Notes under the pieces: generated by a model
Databases searched by the model: none
Seen by the model: only the letters and a program-made list of their open reading frames with translations
What the model was told of the DNA's origin: nothing
Part shown: positions 1 through 8,612 of the stretch, in pieces
Position numbering within the stretch: the stretch's first letter is position 1
Layout: each line of letters starts with the position of its first letter
From: GCA-003244245 sp050699635
GTDB lineage: Bacteria; Actinomycetota; Actinomycetes; Mycobacteriales; Pseudonocardiaceae
Assembly (NCBI GenBank): GCA_050699635.1
Contig: JBOHFK010000007.1
Span: forward strand, 1-64,000
Direction: 5' to 3'
Length of the DNA stretch: 64,000 bases
Translations under genes and position numbers: made by a program

Positions 1-81
1 GGGTGCGTCGAGCCCAGCGGCGATCGAGCCGAGCTCATCGTCGCGCCCGGTGAGCGGCCAACCGCCGTCGAGCCGGGTCAT
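1..81 (-). CDS. LuxR/LAL-type ATPase regulator, N-terminal start (partial)
   Basis: Only the first 27 codons are in the window; the gene runs off the left edge. The minus-strand reading MTRLDGGWPLTGRDDEL matches the N-terminus of the LAL regulator at 4222 (VTRLDTGWPLTGRDNEL). In that family this region precedes the Walker A ATP-binding loop. The ATG at 81 overlaps the TGA of the upstream LuxR fragment (ATGA), so the two could be translationally coupled. It is a third member of the local LAL family. Whether the rest is intact cannot be seen. Confidence 0.6.
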   Translation of the reverse strand, partial: MTRLDGGWPLTGRDDELGSIAAGLDAP

Positions 82-665
82 CTCGCTGGTGCTGACCGTT
101 GTCGACTGGTCGCTCCAGGACGTGTGAGCAGGTTGGCCAGCGCCGCCCGGTCGGGAAGGCCGAGCTTCGCGCAGGCGTGGTAGATGTGCCCTTCGACGGT
201 ACGCACCGAGATGCCGAGCCGCTGCGCGATCTCCTGGTTGCCCAGGTGTGCCGCAAGCGTCCCGATTTCCCGTTGCCGTTCACTGATCGGGAGCGGCTGA
301 GCGGCGGCGAGCAGCGCCGGCGTCCGGGCGCCCTCGCAGACCGCGGCGAGCTCAGCTGCCCGGCCTGCCGCGGCGGCAGCCGCGGACAGTCCGCCCTGCT
401 GGCGGTATTGCGTGGCGGCCTGAGCCGCGGCTTCCGCGGCTGGCAGCATCAGGTCGGCCGCGGCGAGCTGCGCTGACGCGGCCAGTAGACCTGCGGGGTC
501 CTGGTTGGCCAGTGCCGCGGCATGGGCGGCGGCCGCGGGGGCTCGCGGTCCGTCCACGCATTGCGCGAGCACAGCGAGGCGGGCTGCCTGGGCTCGGTCG
601 CCGAAACTGACCGCAGCGTGGCGGCCCAGTACCTCGATGGCGAACTGCCCGGACCGCTCGGCCAG
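78..665 (-). pseudogene. C-terminal fragment of LuxR/LAL regulator
   Basis: About 195 codons equivalent to the last fifth of a LAL regulator: alanine-rich helical repeats, then a LuxR helix-turn-helix (QREIGTLAAHLGNQEIAQRL, then SVRTVEGHIYHACAKLGLPD). It closely matches the C-terminus of the paralogue at 1821-4222 from residue ERSGQFAIEV onward. Upstream of position 665 the similarity stops and the DNA becomes subtilase sequence. The N-terminal ATPase and sensor are therefore gone and the fragment has no start of its own. It is most likely a deletion relic, although a DNA-binding domain made from an internal start cannot be excluded. Confidence 0.75.
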
Positions 666-1456
666 CCTATGCCCGCCACGTGCGTGCCGTGATCGCATCT
701 GTTGGTCGATCCGTCGAGGCAGCGCGCGATCTCGGCGTTGGCCGAGCCGGGCCCGGTTTGGCTGGCCGCGCCGTTGCCGCAGAGCGAGAGCCTGTCGTTG
801 GTGCCGTTACCGTCGCTGTCACTGTCGCCGGTGCCACCGGTGGAAAAGCAGGCCTGATCCACGATCCGGGAGCCGAAGAACGGGTGGTCCTGGTCGATAC
901 CGGTGTCCAGGATCGCCACCGCTTGCCCGGACGCGGTGAACCCGGCGGCGTGCACGACGTCAGCGTTGATCAAATGGGTGCTGTCGGCGAGCGATGGCGC
1001 GGAGAGCTTGTCCTCCTGGATGGCAACCACGTTCCTGTCCTTGCCCAACACAGTCAACGCGCCGGCGTCGACATCGAGTGCCAGTAGCGGGTAGCGGTCG
1101 AACTTGTGACGGAGCTTGAAGGTGAACTTGGAGGTAAGGGAGCCGCGCGTGAGTTCGTCGATCACCCCTTGTTGGCCGTCCTTGCTGGCCAACTGGACAA
1201 TGACGCGTACGCGGCCGTCCCGCTGGGACTTTCCAACGAGGTTGCTGAGCACTCCGGCGAGCGGGCCCGGCGGCGCCGGCGTGACTGATGGAGTGGGTGG
1301 ATCCTGAGCCGGCTCCGCCGCTGCGGGCGAGGCGGCAAATATCGTCATCATGGTCAGGACGGCAGTGACAATTCCGAGCAGCTTTCGCAACCTCATGGCG
1401 CCGCCTGAGTATTGCGTCGCTCGATCTTGAGGGCCTGACCAGTTATGTTGCTTCAT
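666..1456 (-). pseudogene. Secreted subtilisin-like serine protease, truncated after the catalytic His
   Basis: The start at 1456 is set by GGAGGG five bases upstream. An extended signal peptide (core LLGIVTAVLTMMTIFAASPA, ending AAAEPA) is followed by an I9-type inhibitor propeptide (RVRVIVQLASKDG) and the first part of an S8 domain: catalytic Asp in VAILDTGID and catalytic His in CDHGTHVAGI. The frame then enters LuxR-regulator DNA at about 665, so the substrate-binding region and catalytic Ser are missing. The product would be secreted but inactive. It belongs to the subtilase family (S8), and the junction looks like a deletion or recombination between neighbours. A 24-bp operator-like site lies 122 bp upstream of the start. 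Confidence 0.8.
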
Positions 1457-1577
1457 CGCACCCTCCAGGGGCAGTGACGCCGACGCGTTGACGGCGCGTC
1501 GGCGAAGACAGGTGGGCGGCGCACGCGGGCCCACCGCCGGAATGGGTGGATGCAGGATGCGACTCGAAAGAGTGAAC

Positions 1578-1601
1578 GTCACGCGTAGTCGACTACGTGA
1601 C
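1578..1601. promoter_or_regulatory. Operator-like nested palindrome upstream of the subtilase
   Basis: GTCAC and GTGAC arms enclose a 12-bp palindrome, GTAGTC-GACTAC, offset by two bases. The same 24-bp site, with a single base change, occurs at 5297-5320. It sits 122 bp upstream of the subtilase start codon; the second copy sits 127 bp upstream of the collagen-like gene. A binding site for a dimeric regulator is likely; which protein binds is unknown. Confidence 0.6.
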
Positions 1602-1673
1602 TTGCCTATTTTGTCGGATTTTTTACTACTCTTAGTGGTGATATGGCCTCATCAATAGCCAAGTCAGGGTCAC

Positions 1674-1733
1674 CCGATCAGGGAAGTGCTGCTTGACGTC
1701 GGCGTGGCAGATGTGGCCTTCCACGGTGCTGAC
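1674..1733 (-). pseudogene. Relic of a LuxR helix-turn-helix
   Basis: The minus strand reads VSTVEGHICHADVKQHFPDR, which aligns with the recognition-helix region VRTVEGHIYHACVKLGLPDR of the neighbouring LAL regulators. Nothing of the gene remains around it. It lies between the subtilase promoter and the C-terminus of the next LAL gene, and marks a further lost paralogue. Confidence 0.6.
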
Positions 1734-1820
1734 CAGATCGGCGACGATGAAGTCGCCGGGTACGGCGGTCAGTGCGGAGTTGGTTTTGGCTGCCTAGGCG
1801 GTGCCGCCAGCGCGCCGGCG

Positions 1821-4222
1821 CTACGACTGGCGATTCGGGGTCGGGGCGAACAGCGCGGACAGCGCCGTCCGGTCGGGGAGCCCGAGTTTCACGCACGCGT
1901 GGTAGATGTGCCCTTCGACAGTGCGTACGGAGATCCCCAGCCGTTGCGCGATCTCCCGGTTGGACAGCTGGGCCGCCATCGCTGCGATCTCGCGCTGCCG
2001 CTGGCTGATGGGTAACGGCTGCGCCGCGGCGAGCAGCGCCGGAGTCAGGGCGCCCTCGCAGTCCACCGTGAGCTCAGCAGCCCGGCTCGTCGCAGCTGCC
2101 GCCGCTGGCAGGTCCCCCTGCCGGCGGTGCCGGATGGCCGCCTGGGCAGCCGCCTCCGCGGCTGGCAACATCAACTCGGCCGTTGTGAGCTGCGCTGAGG
2201 CGGCCAGCAGCGCGGCCGGGTCCTGGGTGGCCAGCGCCGCGGCGTGGGCGGCCGCCGCTGGTGCTCGCGGTCCGTCAACGCGTTGCGCGAGCACACTAAG
2301 CCGGAACGCCTGGGCGCGGTCCCCGAAGCTCACCGCCGCGTGCCGGGCCAGCACCTCGATCGCGAGCTGCCCGGACCGCGCGGCCAGGGTCGCAGCGTGG
2401 CGGGCCTGCCCGATCGCGGTGCTGGGCGCCCCTTCGGCGGCCGCCAGCCAGGCCCTGGCCAGCGCAAACTGCGGCTCGATCACCGTCATGCCGGGGTGCC
2501 GCCATGTGTCGGCCCGCTCCAGCGCCTCGCGGGCACCGGCAGCGTTGCCGGTCATCGCCTGTGCCTGGACGAGTGTCAGCTCCAGCAACGCGGTCCATCC
2601 GCCGCCGTACCCGGGCAGGTACGCCCGGAAGTTGCGCAGCGGCGCCACCGCAGCGCCGGCCCGGCCCGCGAACAGCGCGAGCCAGCCTTCGAGGACTGGT
2701 TGGAAGATCGTGGTCATGTTCCCGGTCAGCGTGGAGACCAGCCGGTTCGCGGCCTCCGCCGCCTGCCCCAGCCGGCCGGCCAGCGCCAACCCGAAGAACT
2801 CCCACCAGGCGATGTTGTGCTGCAGCACGCCGGTCTCCGGTGCGCACCTGGCAGCCGCGACGGCGCGTGCGGTCAGCGCCGGCACCCGGTCAGCCCGGCC
2901 GGTCAGGCCCATGATGATGCTCGACGCCCATCCCGCGCAGGTCTGCGCCTGCACGGACAACTCGGGTGTGTCCAGCGCCCGCAGGGCCGCAGACTCCGCC
3001 TCGTCGAGCCGACCGGTCAGAGTCCAGAACAGCGCCTGGATGCCCAGCAGCTCGACGGCGCCCCCGGGGCAGCGAGCCGCCATGGCGAGCACGGCATGCG
3101 CGTCGTCCTGCCGGGCCAGCAGGAAGACCAGGTTGAGCGCCCGAGCCTGCGCGACGCGCAGCTGCAGCGGATCGGTGTCGGCCCACGCGGCGGCCGTGGC
3201 GAACGCCTCTTCAGCCTCCTCCCCGCGGTGCTGCCAGGACAGGTGGAACGCGAGCGAGAGCTGCGCCGCACACCCGGCCGCCCCTGCACACCCGGCTGCA
3301 CAGTCGCGGGCGGCTGTGACCAACCGCTCGGCGAGCAACACGTCGGCCCGGAGCGCGGCATGGGTGGCGCCGGCCAGGAACAGCTCCGGGTCGGGCGGCA
3401 GGTCGCTGTCCACCGCGAGTACCGCGCGCCGCAGGACATCCTGAACGCCGGCGGTGCCGAACAGTGCCTCGACCAGCCGGCCCCGCAGCCGGCGGGCGCG
3501 CAGCGGGTTCATCCGGGCCCGGACCGCCTCCCCGTACAGTGGGTGCGCCAGGCGCGCCTCCCACCGGCCGTCGATCCGGTGCACGCTCACCAGTTCCCGG
3601 TCGGCGGCGTCCTCGATCGCGGCGGGTGTGGCCAGCGTCTGCAGCAGATCGACGTCGAGGGGCTCACCCAGTGCCAGCAGCTCCAGGACCCGCCGCAGCC
3701 CGCCGGACAGTTCGCCGATCCTTGCCTCGATGATCGCGGTCAGTGCCGGACCGAGCCGCGGTTGGCCGGTCCAATGCCACACCCCGGCATGGCAGATCAG
3801 CCTCCCTCCGGTGCGCTCCCCGTCCAGGAGATGGCGCAGCCACAGGATGTTGCCCGCGGTCGCGGTGAACAGCCGCTGAGCACTGATTTTCTCCACTGCC
3901 CCGCCGAGCACCAGCTCCAGCAGTGTCGTCGCGTGCTCTTGGGACAGGGCCGGTACCTCCAGGCGGGCGAGCAGGCCGTCCTTCCAGAGCGCGGTCACCG
4001 CGTCCGGCGCCGGCGCACCCGATCGGCGGCGTGCAGTGCCTCCCTGGCCAGGCGGGTCTTCCCGACCCCGGCGCTACCGTCCAGGACGATACCGCCGGGG
4101 TCATCGAGCGCTGCGGCGATCAAGCGCAGCTCGTTGTCCCGCCCGGTGAGCGGCCACCCGGTGTCGAGCCTGGTCACGTCGCTGCCGCCGACCGTTACCG
4201 GGTGCTCACTCGCACGGGCCAC
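1821..4222 (-). pseudogene. LuxR/LAL-type ATPase regulator with internal out-of-frame deletion
   Basis: Two overlapping readings make up one LAL-type regulator (STAND ATPase, TPR-like sensor, LuxR DNA-binding domain). The first (4222 to 3995, 75 aa) has the N-terminus and Walker A GSAGVGKTRLA. The second (3998 to 1821, 725 aa) begins GTG ACC GCG CTC, in the family motif PAPDAVTALWKDGLLARLEV, and continues to an intact LuxR HTH (SVRTVEGHIYHACVKLGLPD). About 90-100 residues normally lie between these parts, including Walker B; they are missing and the join is out of frame. The readings share a GTGA overlap, so coupled translation of two polypeptides is conceivable, but a classical LAL protein cannot be made. 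Its target may have been the secreted-protein genes on either side. Confidence 0.75.
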
Positions 4223-4423
4223 ATCCCCGTGGAGGGCGTTTCACACAAAGATTTCACTGACGGACCCTGCGCTCAGCGGGTGAGCAATAGGAGTCCGCCA
4301 GCCGAGCAGCGGATTACGAAACGCCCCACCAGGGACCAACAGTCATGTCGATCGGTGTCACCGAGCCGCTGCTGAAATTGGTGACATAGGTGATCACCGA
4401 CGACGCCATCCAGTTTCGCCAGA

Positions 4424-5170
4424 TCAGGGGGAGACGTCGACCTTCATGATGAGAAGCGTCCCATCGGCCGTCCCCGGTGCCACCTGGCTTTGGCACCACA
4501 GGCTGACGGATTCATGACCCGCCCTGGAGAAGAAGAGGCCGTTTACCGACAGTGACAATGAGTAGGAGAAGTGTGCCGGGCCATCCCGGCGATCCCCGGC
4601 GTTCGCAATGACTCCGTTTGGGGAATCGCGAAGCTGGCAGTCGACATTACCTGTCCCTGCGGTTTGGCTTCCGTTGAGTGTGGCGTTCGCGAACACCGCG
4701 TAGACGCCGGTGGGCAGGGTCTTTGTCACGACCTGTGTGTAGTCGGCGAAGACCCCGGACAGTAAGCCCCCGCCGGACGCCATCGTCACGGTCGGGTCGC
4801 CCTTGGGACCTGGATCCCCCTTGGGACCGGGGGCGCCATCGTGTCCAGCAGGTCCTGGCTCGCCCTTGGCGCCCGGAGTACCAGGGTTACCTTGGGGACC
4901 TACGGGTCCGGTGTCGCCTTTGGGGCCCTGCGGGCCGGTCTGGTTCCAGTCGAGCTGTTTTTCGAGGAGGTTGCAGTGCTGGCCGGCTTGGGTGTCGATG
5001 ATCCGCAGGTTGCCCAGGAGGGTCTGGTAGCAGCCGGAGATCACGCCGGTGGCGGAGTTGGGGATGGCCGCGTAGGCGGTGCCACCCATCGCGAGGGCCA
5101 GCACCGTGGTGCCGGCGATGACGGTTGTCCGTGATGGCCGGCGCGGCCGGAACGATCGAATCGGGGACAC
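4424..5170 (-). CDS. Secreted collagen-like repeat protein
   Basis: The GTG start at 5170 is preceded by AGGAGA. The 248-aa product has an arginine-rich N-terminus and a signal peptide (TTVIAGTTVLALAMGGTAYA), then a short domain with two Cys (ISGCYQTLLG, GQHCNLLE). About 16 Gly-X-Y triplets follow (GPQGPKGDTGPVGPQ to GPKGDPGPKGDP), and a beta-rich C-terminal domain of about 110 residues with a Cys pair. Such actinobacterial proteins are exported and are thought to form trimers through the collagen stretch; the function of this one is unknown. The shared 24-bp operator lies 127 bp upstream. There is no anchor motif, so release or wall association is open. Confidence 0.85.
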   Translation of the reverse strand: MSPIRSFRPRRPSRTTVIAGTTVLALAMGGTAYAAIPNSATGVISGCYQTLLGNLRIIDTQAGQHCNLLEKQLDWNQTGPQGPKGDTGPVGPQGNPGTPGAKGEPGPAGHDGAPGPKGDPGPKGDPTVTMASGGGLLSGVFADYTQVVTKTLPTGVYAVFANATLNGSQTAGTGNVDCQLRDSPNGVIANAGDRRDGPAHFSYSLSLSVNGLFFSRAGHESVSLWCQSQVAPGTADGTLLIMKVDVSP

Positions 5171-5296
5171 GGTGTTCTCCTGGATGTCCGTCAAGGGTTG
5201 CGGGGAAGGCGGGCATCCTGGGCGACGATCACCGCAACAGCCGCATTTCCCGGTTGGGGCCATGTGGGTGCAGCGTGGCCACACGGGCGAGTGGCT

Positions 5297-5320
5297 GTCA
5301 CGCGTAGTCCACTACGTGAC
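5297..5320. promoter_or_regulatory. Operator-like nested palindrome upstream of the collagen-like gene
   Basis: Same 24-bp site as 1578-1601 apart from one central base (GTAGTC-CACTAC instead of GTAGTC-GACTAC), with GTCAC/GTGAC outer arms. It is 127 bp upstream of the GTG start. Conservation of site, orientation and spacing before two unrelated secreted-protein genes suggests co-regulation. Confidence 0.6.
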
Positions 5321-5440
5321 GTGGCCCGATTGAACGAGGTCCGGTGCTACGGCTGCCAGCACCGAGAGCGTTGCCGCGAACAGCCGCCGTGCGCTGGTCA
5401 CCGCCAGCGGCCGCCCAGCTGCCGTCCGTGCGCCAAACAC

Positions 5441-5665
5441 TTAGCCGCAGCAGCCGCCGCCACAACATCCGCTGGCCGGGGCCGCGCCGCCGCCGCCGCG
5501 CGAAACGCTCGGCGCTGAAGCGCCCGACAGCGCCACCGTGGACAGCAGCTTGACCGTGTCGCCGTGCCCCGACGGGCACCGGGCAGCGTCTCCCGACGCG
5601 GTCATCGGCCGGCTGAGCTCGAACGTTGTCGAGCACTCCCGGCACCGGAACTCATAGCGTGGCAT
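5441..5665 (-). CDS. FmdB-family putative regulatory/zinc ribbon protein
   Basis: A 74-aa protein opening with the FmdB signature MPRYEFRCRECSTTFELSRP and a CxxC zinc-knuckle half, followed by RCPSGHGDTVKLLS as the second half (one Cys replaced by the SGH stretch). The C-terminus is Gly/Ser/Ala-rich and ends in Cys-Gly runs (SGCCGGGCCG), typical of many actinobacterial FmdB proteins. Their biochemical role is not established; the name comes from a suggested regulator of an amide-utilisation operon. The MPRYEF start is the natural one; longer upstream readings are not supported. Confidence 0.85.
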   Translation of the reverse strand: MPRYEFRCRECSTTFELSRPMTASGDAARCPSGHGDTVKLLSTVALSGASAPSVSRGGGGAAPASGCCGGGCCG

Positions 5666-5849
5666 GGCCCGCAGTCTACCGCCACGATGTGACCACAGAT
5701 CATCGTGCCGCGAGCCCGATCGTCGCCGCTGCCTTGTCGCCGAGTTCGACCGGACGGCTGTTCTCACGAGCCACGACCGCCGTGCTGTCGAATTCGGCGA
5801 CAGGACGGTTCGGCGCAGGTTGGGGGCACAGGTCTTACTGTGGGTGGTG

Positions 5850-6161
5850 ATGCCGCGACGCAACTTCCCACGCCGTGCAGATGGCCCACCGCCTGCGGTG
5901 AGTGGGTCGGGTTGGGCGCGGCCGGAGAGCGGGCCGGACGGGGAGTGGCTGGTCCGGGCCGTTCCCGGGGAGCAGGCCGGCAAGAGCTACCGGTGCCCGG
6001 GCTGCGATCACGAGATCAAGCCCGGCATCGCGCACATGGTGGCCTGGCCGGCCGGGGAACAAGGGTCGTCAGCCGACCGGCGGCACTGGCACACCGGGTG
6101 CTGGACTGCCCGCAGCCGCCGGGCACCCAGCCGCCGGGCATCCAGCCGCCGGCACCGTTGA
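5850..6161 (+). CDS. Conserved actinobacterial zinc-finger-like protein
   Basis: A 103-aa basic protein with a CPGCDHEIKPGIAH ... HWHTGCW pattern, consistent with one Zn site (CxxC plus HxxC). The middle (GPDGEWLVRAVPG, SYRCPGCD) matches a small family widespread in actinobacteria and often annotated only as ATP/GTP-binding protein; I see no nucleotide-binding loop. The C-terminal tail is Arg/Ser/Pro-rich. The ATG at 5850 fits the family start MPRRN. The gene is convergent with the coiled-coil gene at 6167, five bases apart. Function unknown. Confidence 0.7.
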   Translation: MPRRNFPRRADGPPPAVSGSGWARPESGPDGEWLVRAVPGEQAGKSYRCPGCDHEIKPGIAHMVAWPAGEQGSSADRRHWHTGCWTARSRRAPSRRASSRRHR

Positions 6162-6166
6162 GCGCG

Positions 6167-7042
6167 TCAGTTCTGCTCTCCCGCGGGCCCGTCGTCGCCT
6201 TCCGGAGCGGGCGCGAGATGGCGCAGGGCGTCCGCCAGCTTCGAGGTCACCGTCTCCAGCTGGCTGGTGACCTGACGGCGCAACGTGCGCAGCGCCTCCA
6301 CCTGCCGGGTGGCCTCCCGTACCCGGGCGACAGCTGTCTGGTCGGCCTCCGTCACCAGCCGGCGGGCCACGTCGGTGGCCTCGTCGACGCGCCGTTTCGC
6401 TTCGATCTTGCTACTCGACTCATCTTGAGCCAGCTCACGGTGGGCGTCGCGGCGCCGTTCCGACATGGTGATGTCGAAATCCTCCTCGACCTGCTGCCGG
6501 CGGGCCGTCGCCGCGGCGTCGAGCTGGTGGGCTCGCTGCTGGGCCTGCGCCACCACTTCCTCGCCCCGGTGCCGCGCATTGGCGATGGCCTGCTCGTGTT
6601 CGGCCTCCATCGCGGCGCGCCGCTGCTGGGCCTCGACGATCATCGTCTCGTAGCGGGCGCGCAGCTCGTCGGCCTCGCGCTCGATCTCGGCCCTGGTCTC
6701 GGCGGCAGCTGCGGCGGCCCTGGCGGTGATCTCGGCGGCCTCCTTCTGGGCGCTGCGCAGCATCCGCACCACCCGCTCGCTCATACCTTCGATGCTGGTA
6801 GGTGGTGCTTCGAGCCGCTTGAGCTGGGCCCGCAGGTCATCGATCTCCCCGCGGGCCGCCTCCAGGGTCCGGGTGAGCTCAGCGGCCTGCGCGGCGCCGG
6901 CATCCCGGTCCGTCACGGCGATCTGCAGATCGGCCCGCAAGTGCTCGATCTGGTAGTCCACCTGCGCGCAGTCATATCCCCGGCGGACGATGTCGAACGT
7001 CGATCTCATCGGCAGCAGATCACGGTCGTGCGCGAAACCCAT
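6167..7042 (-). CDS. DivIVA/FilP-like coiled-coil cytoskeletal protein
   Basis: 291 aa. The N-terminus has a DivIVA-like segment (FDIVRRGYDCAQVDYQIEHL), and the rest is almost continuous Ala/Glu/Arg coiled coil, with no Pro between about residues 90 and 275. Proteins of this kind (Wag31/DivIVA, Scy, FilP) form filaments that organise polar growth or cell shape. The position next to the epimerase-thiolase-meaB genes matches, from memory, the FilP/Scy neighbourhood in Streptomyces. An alternative start is Met12 (MRSTFDIV). Which subfamily it belongs to cannot be decided by eye. Confidence 0.75.
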   Translation of the reverse strand: MGFAHDRDLLPMRSTFDIVRRGYDCAQVDYQIEHLRADLQIAVTDRDAGAAQAAELTRTLEAARGEIDDLRAQLKRLEAPPTSIEGMSERVVRMLRSAQKEAAEITARAAAAAAETRAEIEREADELRARYETMIVEAQQRRAAMEAEHEQAIANARHRGEEVVAQAQQRAHQLDAAATARRQQVEEDFDITMSERRRDAHRELAQDESSSKIEAKRRVDEATDVARRLVTEADQTAVARVREATRQVEALRTLRRQVTSQLETVTSKLADALRHLAPAPEGDDGPAGEQN

Positions 7043-7090
7043 GCAGCCACGTTACTCGGGTGCTGCTAGCCGACCGAGGTCTACCAGGGC

Positions 7091-8422
7091 CTAGACCCCC
7101 CGGAAGCGGTTGATGCCCTCCAGATGCATCTCGCGAAACTCCGGGTTGCGCACGCCCAGACCCTCTTCGGGAGCCAGACAGAGCACACCCACCTTGCCTT
7201 GGTGAATATTGGAGTGCATGTCGTGGGCCGCCTGCCCGGTCTGCTCCAGCGGGTACACCCGGGACAGCGTCGGGTGGACCTTGCCCTTGGCGATCAGCCG
7301 GTTGGCCTCCCATGCCTCGCGGTAATTGGCGAAATGCGAGCCCAGAATCCGCTTGAGGTTCATCCAGAGGTAGCGGTTGTCGTAGATATGGTTGAAGCCG
7401 GAGGTGGAGGCGCAGGTGACGATCGTGCCGCCGCGCTTGGCGACGTAGACGCTGGCGCCGAAAGTCTCCCGCCCGGGATGCTCGAACACGATGTCGGGGT
7501 CATCCCCCCCGGTGAGCTCGCGGATCTTGGCGCCGAAGCGCTTCCACTCCCGCGGGTCCTGGTTGTGTTCGTCCTTCCAGAACTTGTAGCCCTCGGCGTT
7601 GCGGTCGATGACCAGCTCGGCGCCCATCCGCCGGCAGATCTCCGCCTTCTCCGGGCTGGAGACCACGCAGACCGGGATGCCGCCACCGCCCAGCGCCATC
7701 TGGGTGGCGTAGGAGCCCAGCCCGCCCGACGCGCCCCAGATGAGCACCGTGTCACCCTGCTTCATGTCCGCACCATTGCGGGAGACCAGCTGTCGGTATG
7801 CGGTGGAATTGACCAGACCGGGGCTGGCGGACTCCTCCCAGGTGAGATGGGCCGGCTTGGGCATCAACTGATTCGATTTCACCAGCGCGAGTTCGGCAAG
7901 ACCGCCGAAATTCGTCTCGAAACCCCAGATTCGTTGCTCGGGGTCGAGCATCGTGTCGTTGTGCCCGTCCGGATGCTCCAACTCAACCGACAGGCAGTGC
8001 GCCACGACCTCGTCGCCCGGGCTCCAGGCGTTCACCCCGGCCCCGGTGCGCAGCACTACACCGGCCAGGTCCGATCCGACCACGTGGTAGGGCAGGTCGT
8101 GCCGGGCGGCCAGCGGGGAGATCCGGCCGTAGCGCTTGAGAAACCCGAAGGTGGGCAGCGGCTCGAAGATCGACGTCCAGACGGTGTTGTAGTTGACCGC
8201 GCTGGCCATCACGGCGACCAGCGCCTCGCCCGGGCCTAGCTCCGGCACCGGGACCTCGTCGAGGTGCAACGAGCGGCGTGGGTCCTTGTCCCGGCTGGAC
8301 ATACCGGCGAACATGTCGGCCTCGTCAGCGTGCACGGTAATTCCCCGGTAGGTTTCCGGTACCGGTAGCGTGCCGATGGAGTCGACATCGTCGCTGAGGA
8401 TGGCATCGAGGATCTTCTGCAC
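7091..8422 (-). CDS. ccr: Crotonyl-CoA carboxylase/reductase
   Basis: 443 aa, normal for the family. It catalyses NADPH-dependent reductive carboxylation of crotonyl-CoA to ethylmalonyl-CoA, the key step of the ethylmalonyl-CoA pathway and a source of polyketide extender units. It is a zinc-less MDR dehydrogenase: catalytic-domain motif HVVGSDLAGVVLRTG, nucleotide-binding loop WGASGGLGSYATQ, and CCR-specific blocks NYNTVW, WGFETNFGG and GFNHIYDNRYLWM, which carry the Asn, Phe-Glu and His residues assigned to CO2 binding in the characterised enzyme. The GTG start at 8422 has GAAGGGAC just upstream. It acts in the cytoplasm together with the acetyltransferase, epimerase and mutase in this window. 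Confidence 0.95.
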   Translation of the reverse strand: MQKILDAILSDDVDSIGTLPVPETYRGITVHADEADMFAGMSSRDKDPRRSLHLDEVPVPELGPGEALVAVMASAVNYNTVWTSIFEPLPTFGFLKRYGRISPLAARHDLPYHVVGSDLAGVVLRTGAGVNAWSPGDEVVAHCLSVELEHPDGHNDTMLDPEQRIWGFETNFGGLAELALVKSNQLMPKPAHLTWEESASPGLVNSTAYRQLVSRNGADMKQGDTVLIWGASGGLGSYATQMALGGGGIPVCVVSSPEKAEICRRMGAELVIDRNAEGYKFWKDEHNQDPREWKRFGAKIRELTGGDDPDIVFEHPGRETFGASVYVAKRGGTIVTCASTSGFNHIYDNRYLWMNLKRILGSHFANYREAWEANRLIAKGKVHPTLSRVYPLEQTGQAAHDMHSNIHQGKVGVLCLAPEEGLGVRNPEFREMHLEGINRFRGV

Positions 8423-8612
8423 GGTTGTCCCTTCGCTGCGCCCGCATCCCCCAGGGGATAGCCGTTCGCTGAGATTACCGATCAGTTTATCAAGCGTCAC
8501 AGCTTCGACCGAAATGAGGGAGACCGTTCCGTCACGCTTAGAGGATTGACCGGGCGGCCAACCAAGCGCATTATTTCGGGTGTGGGGGGAAGTTCCGTGG
8601 AGGTGATGGCAG

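Noticed and set aside
1906..4283. Very long plus-strand readings (512 and 679 aa) opposite the LAL regulator
   Set aside because: They are antisense shadows of a GC-rich gene: low-complexity Ser/Ala/Arg composition, no domain, no ribosome site.
5705..7069. Plus-strand 454-aa reading opposite the coiled-coil gene
   Set aside because: Antisense shadow of a periodic coiled-coil gene; composition and lack of domains argue against it.
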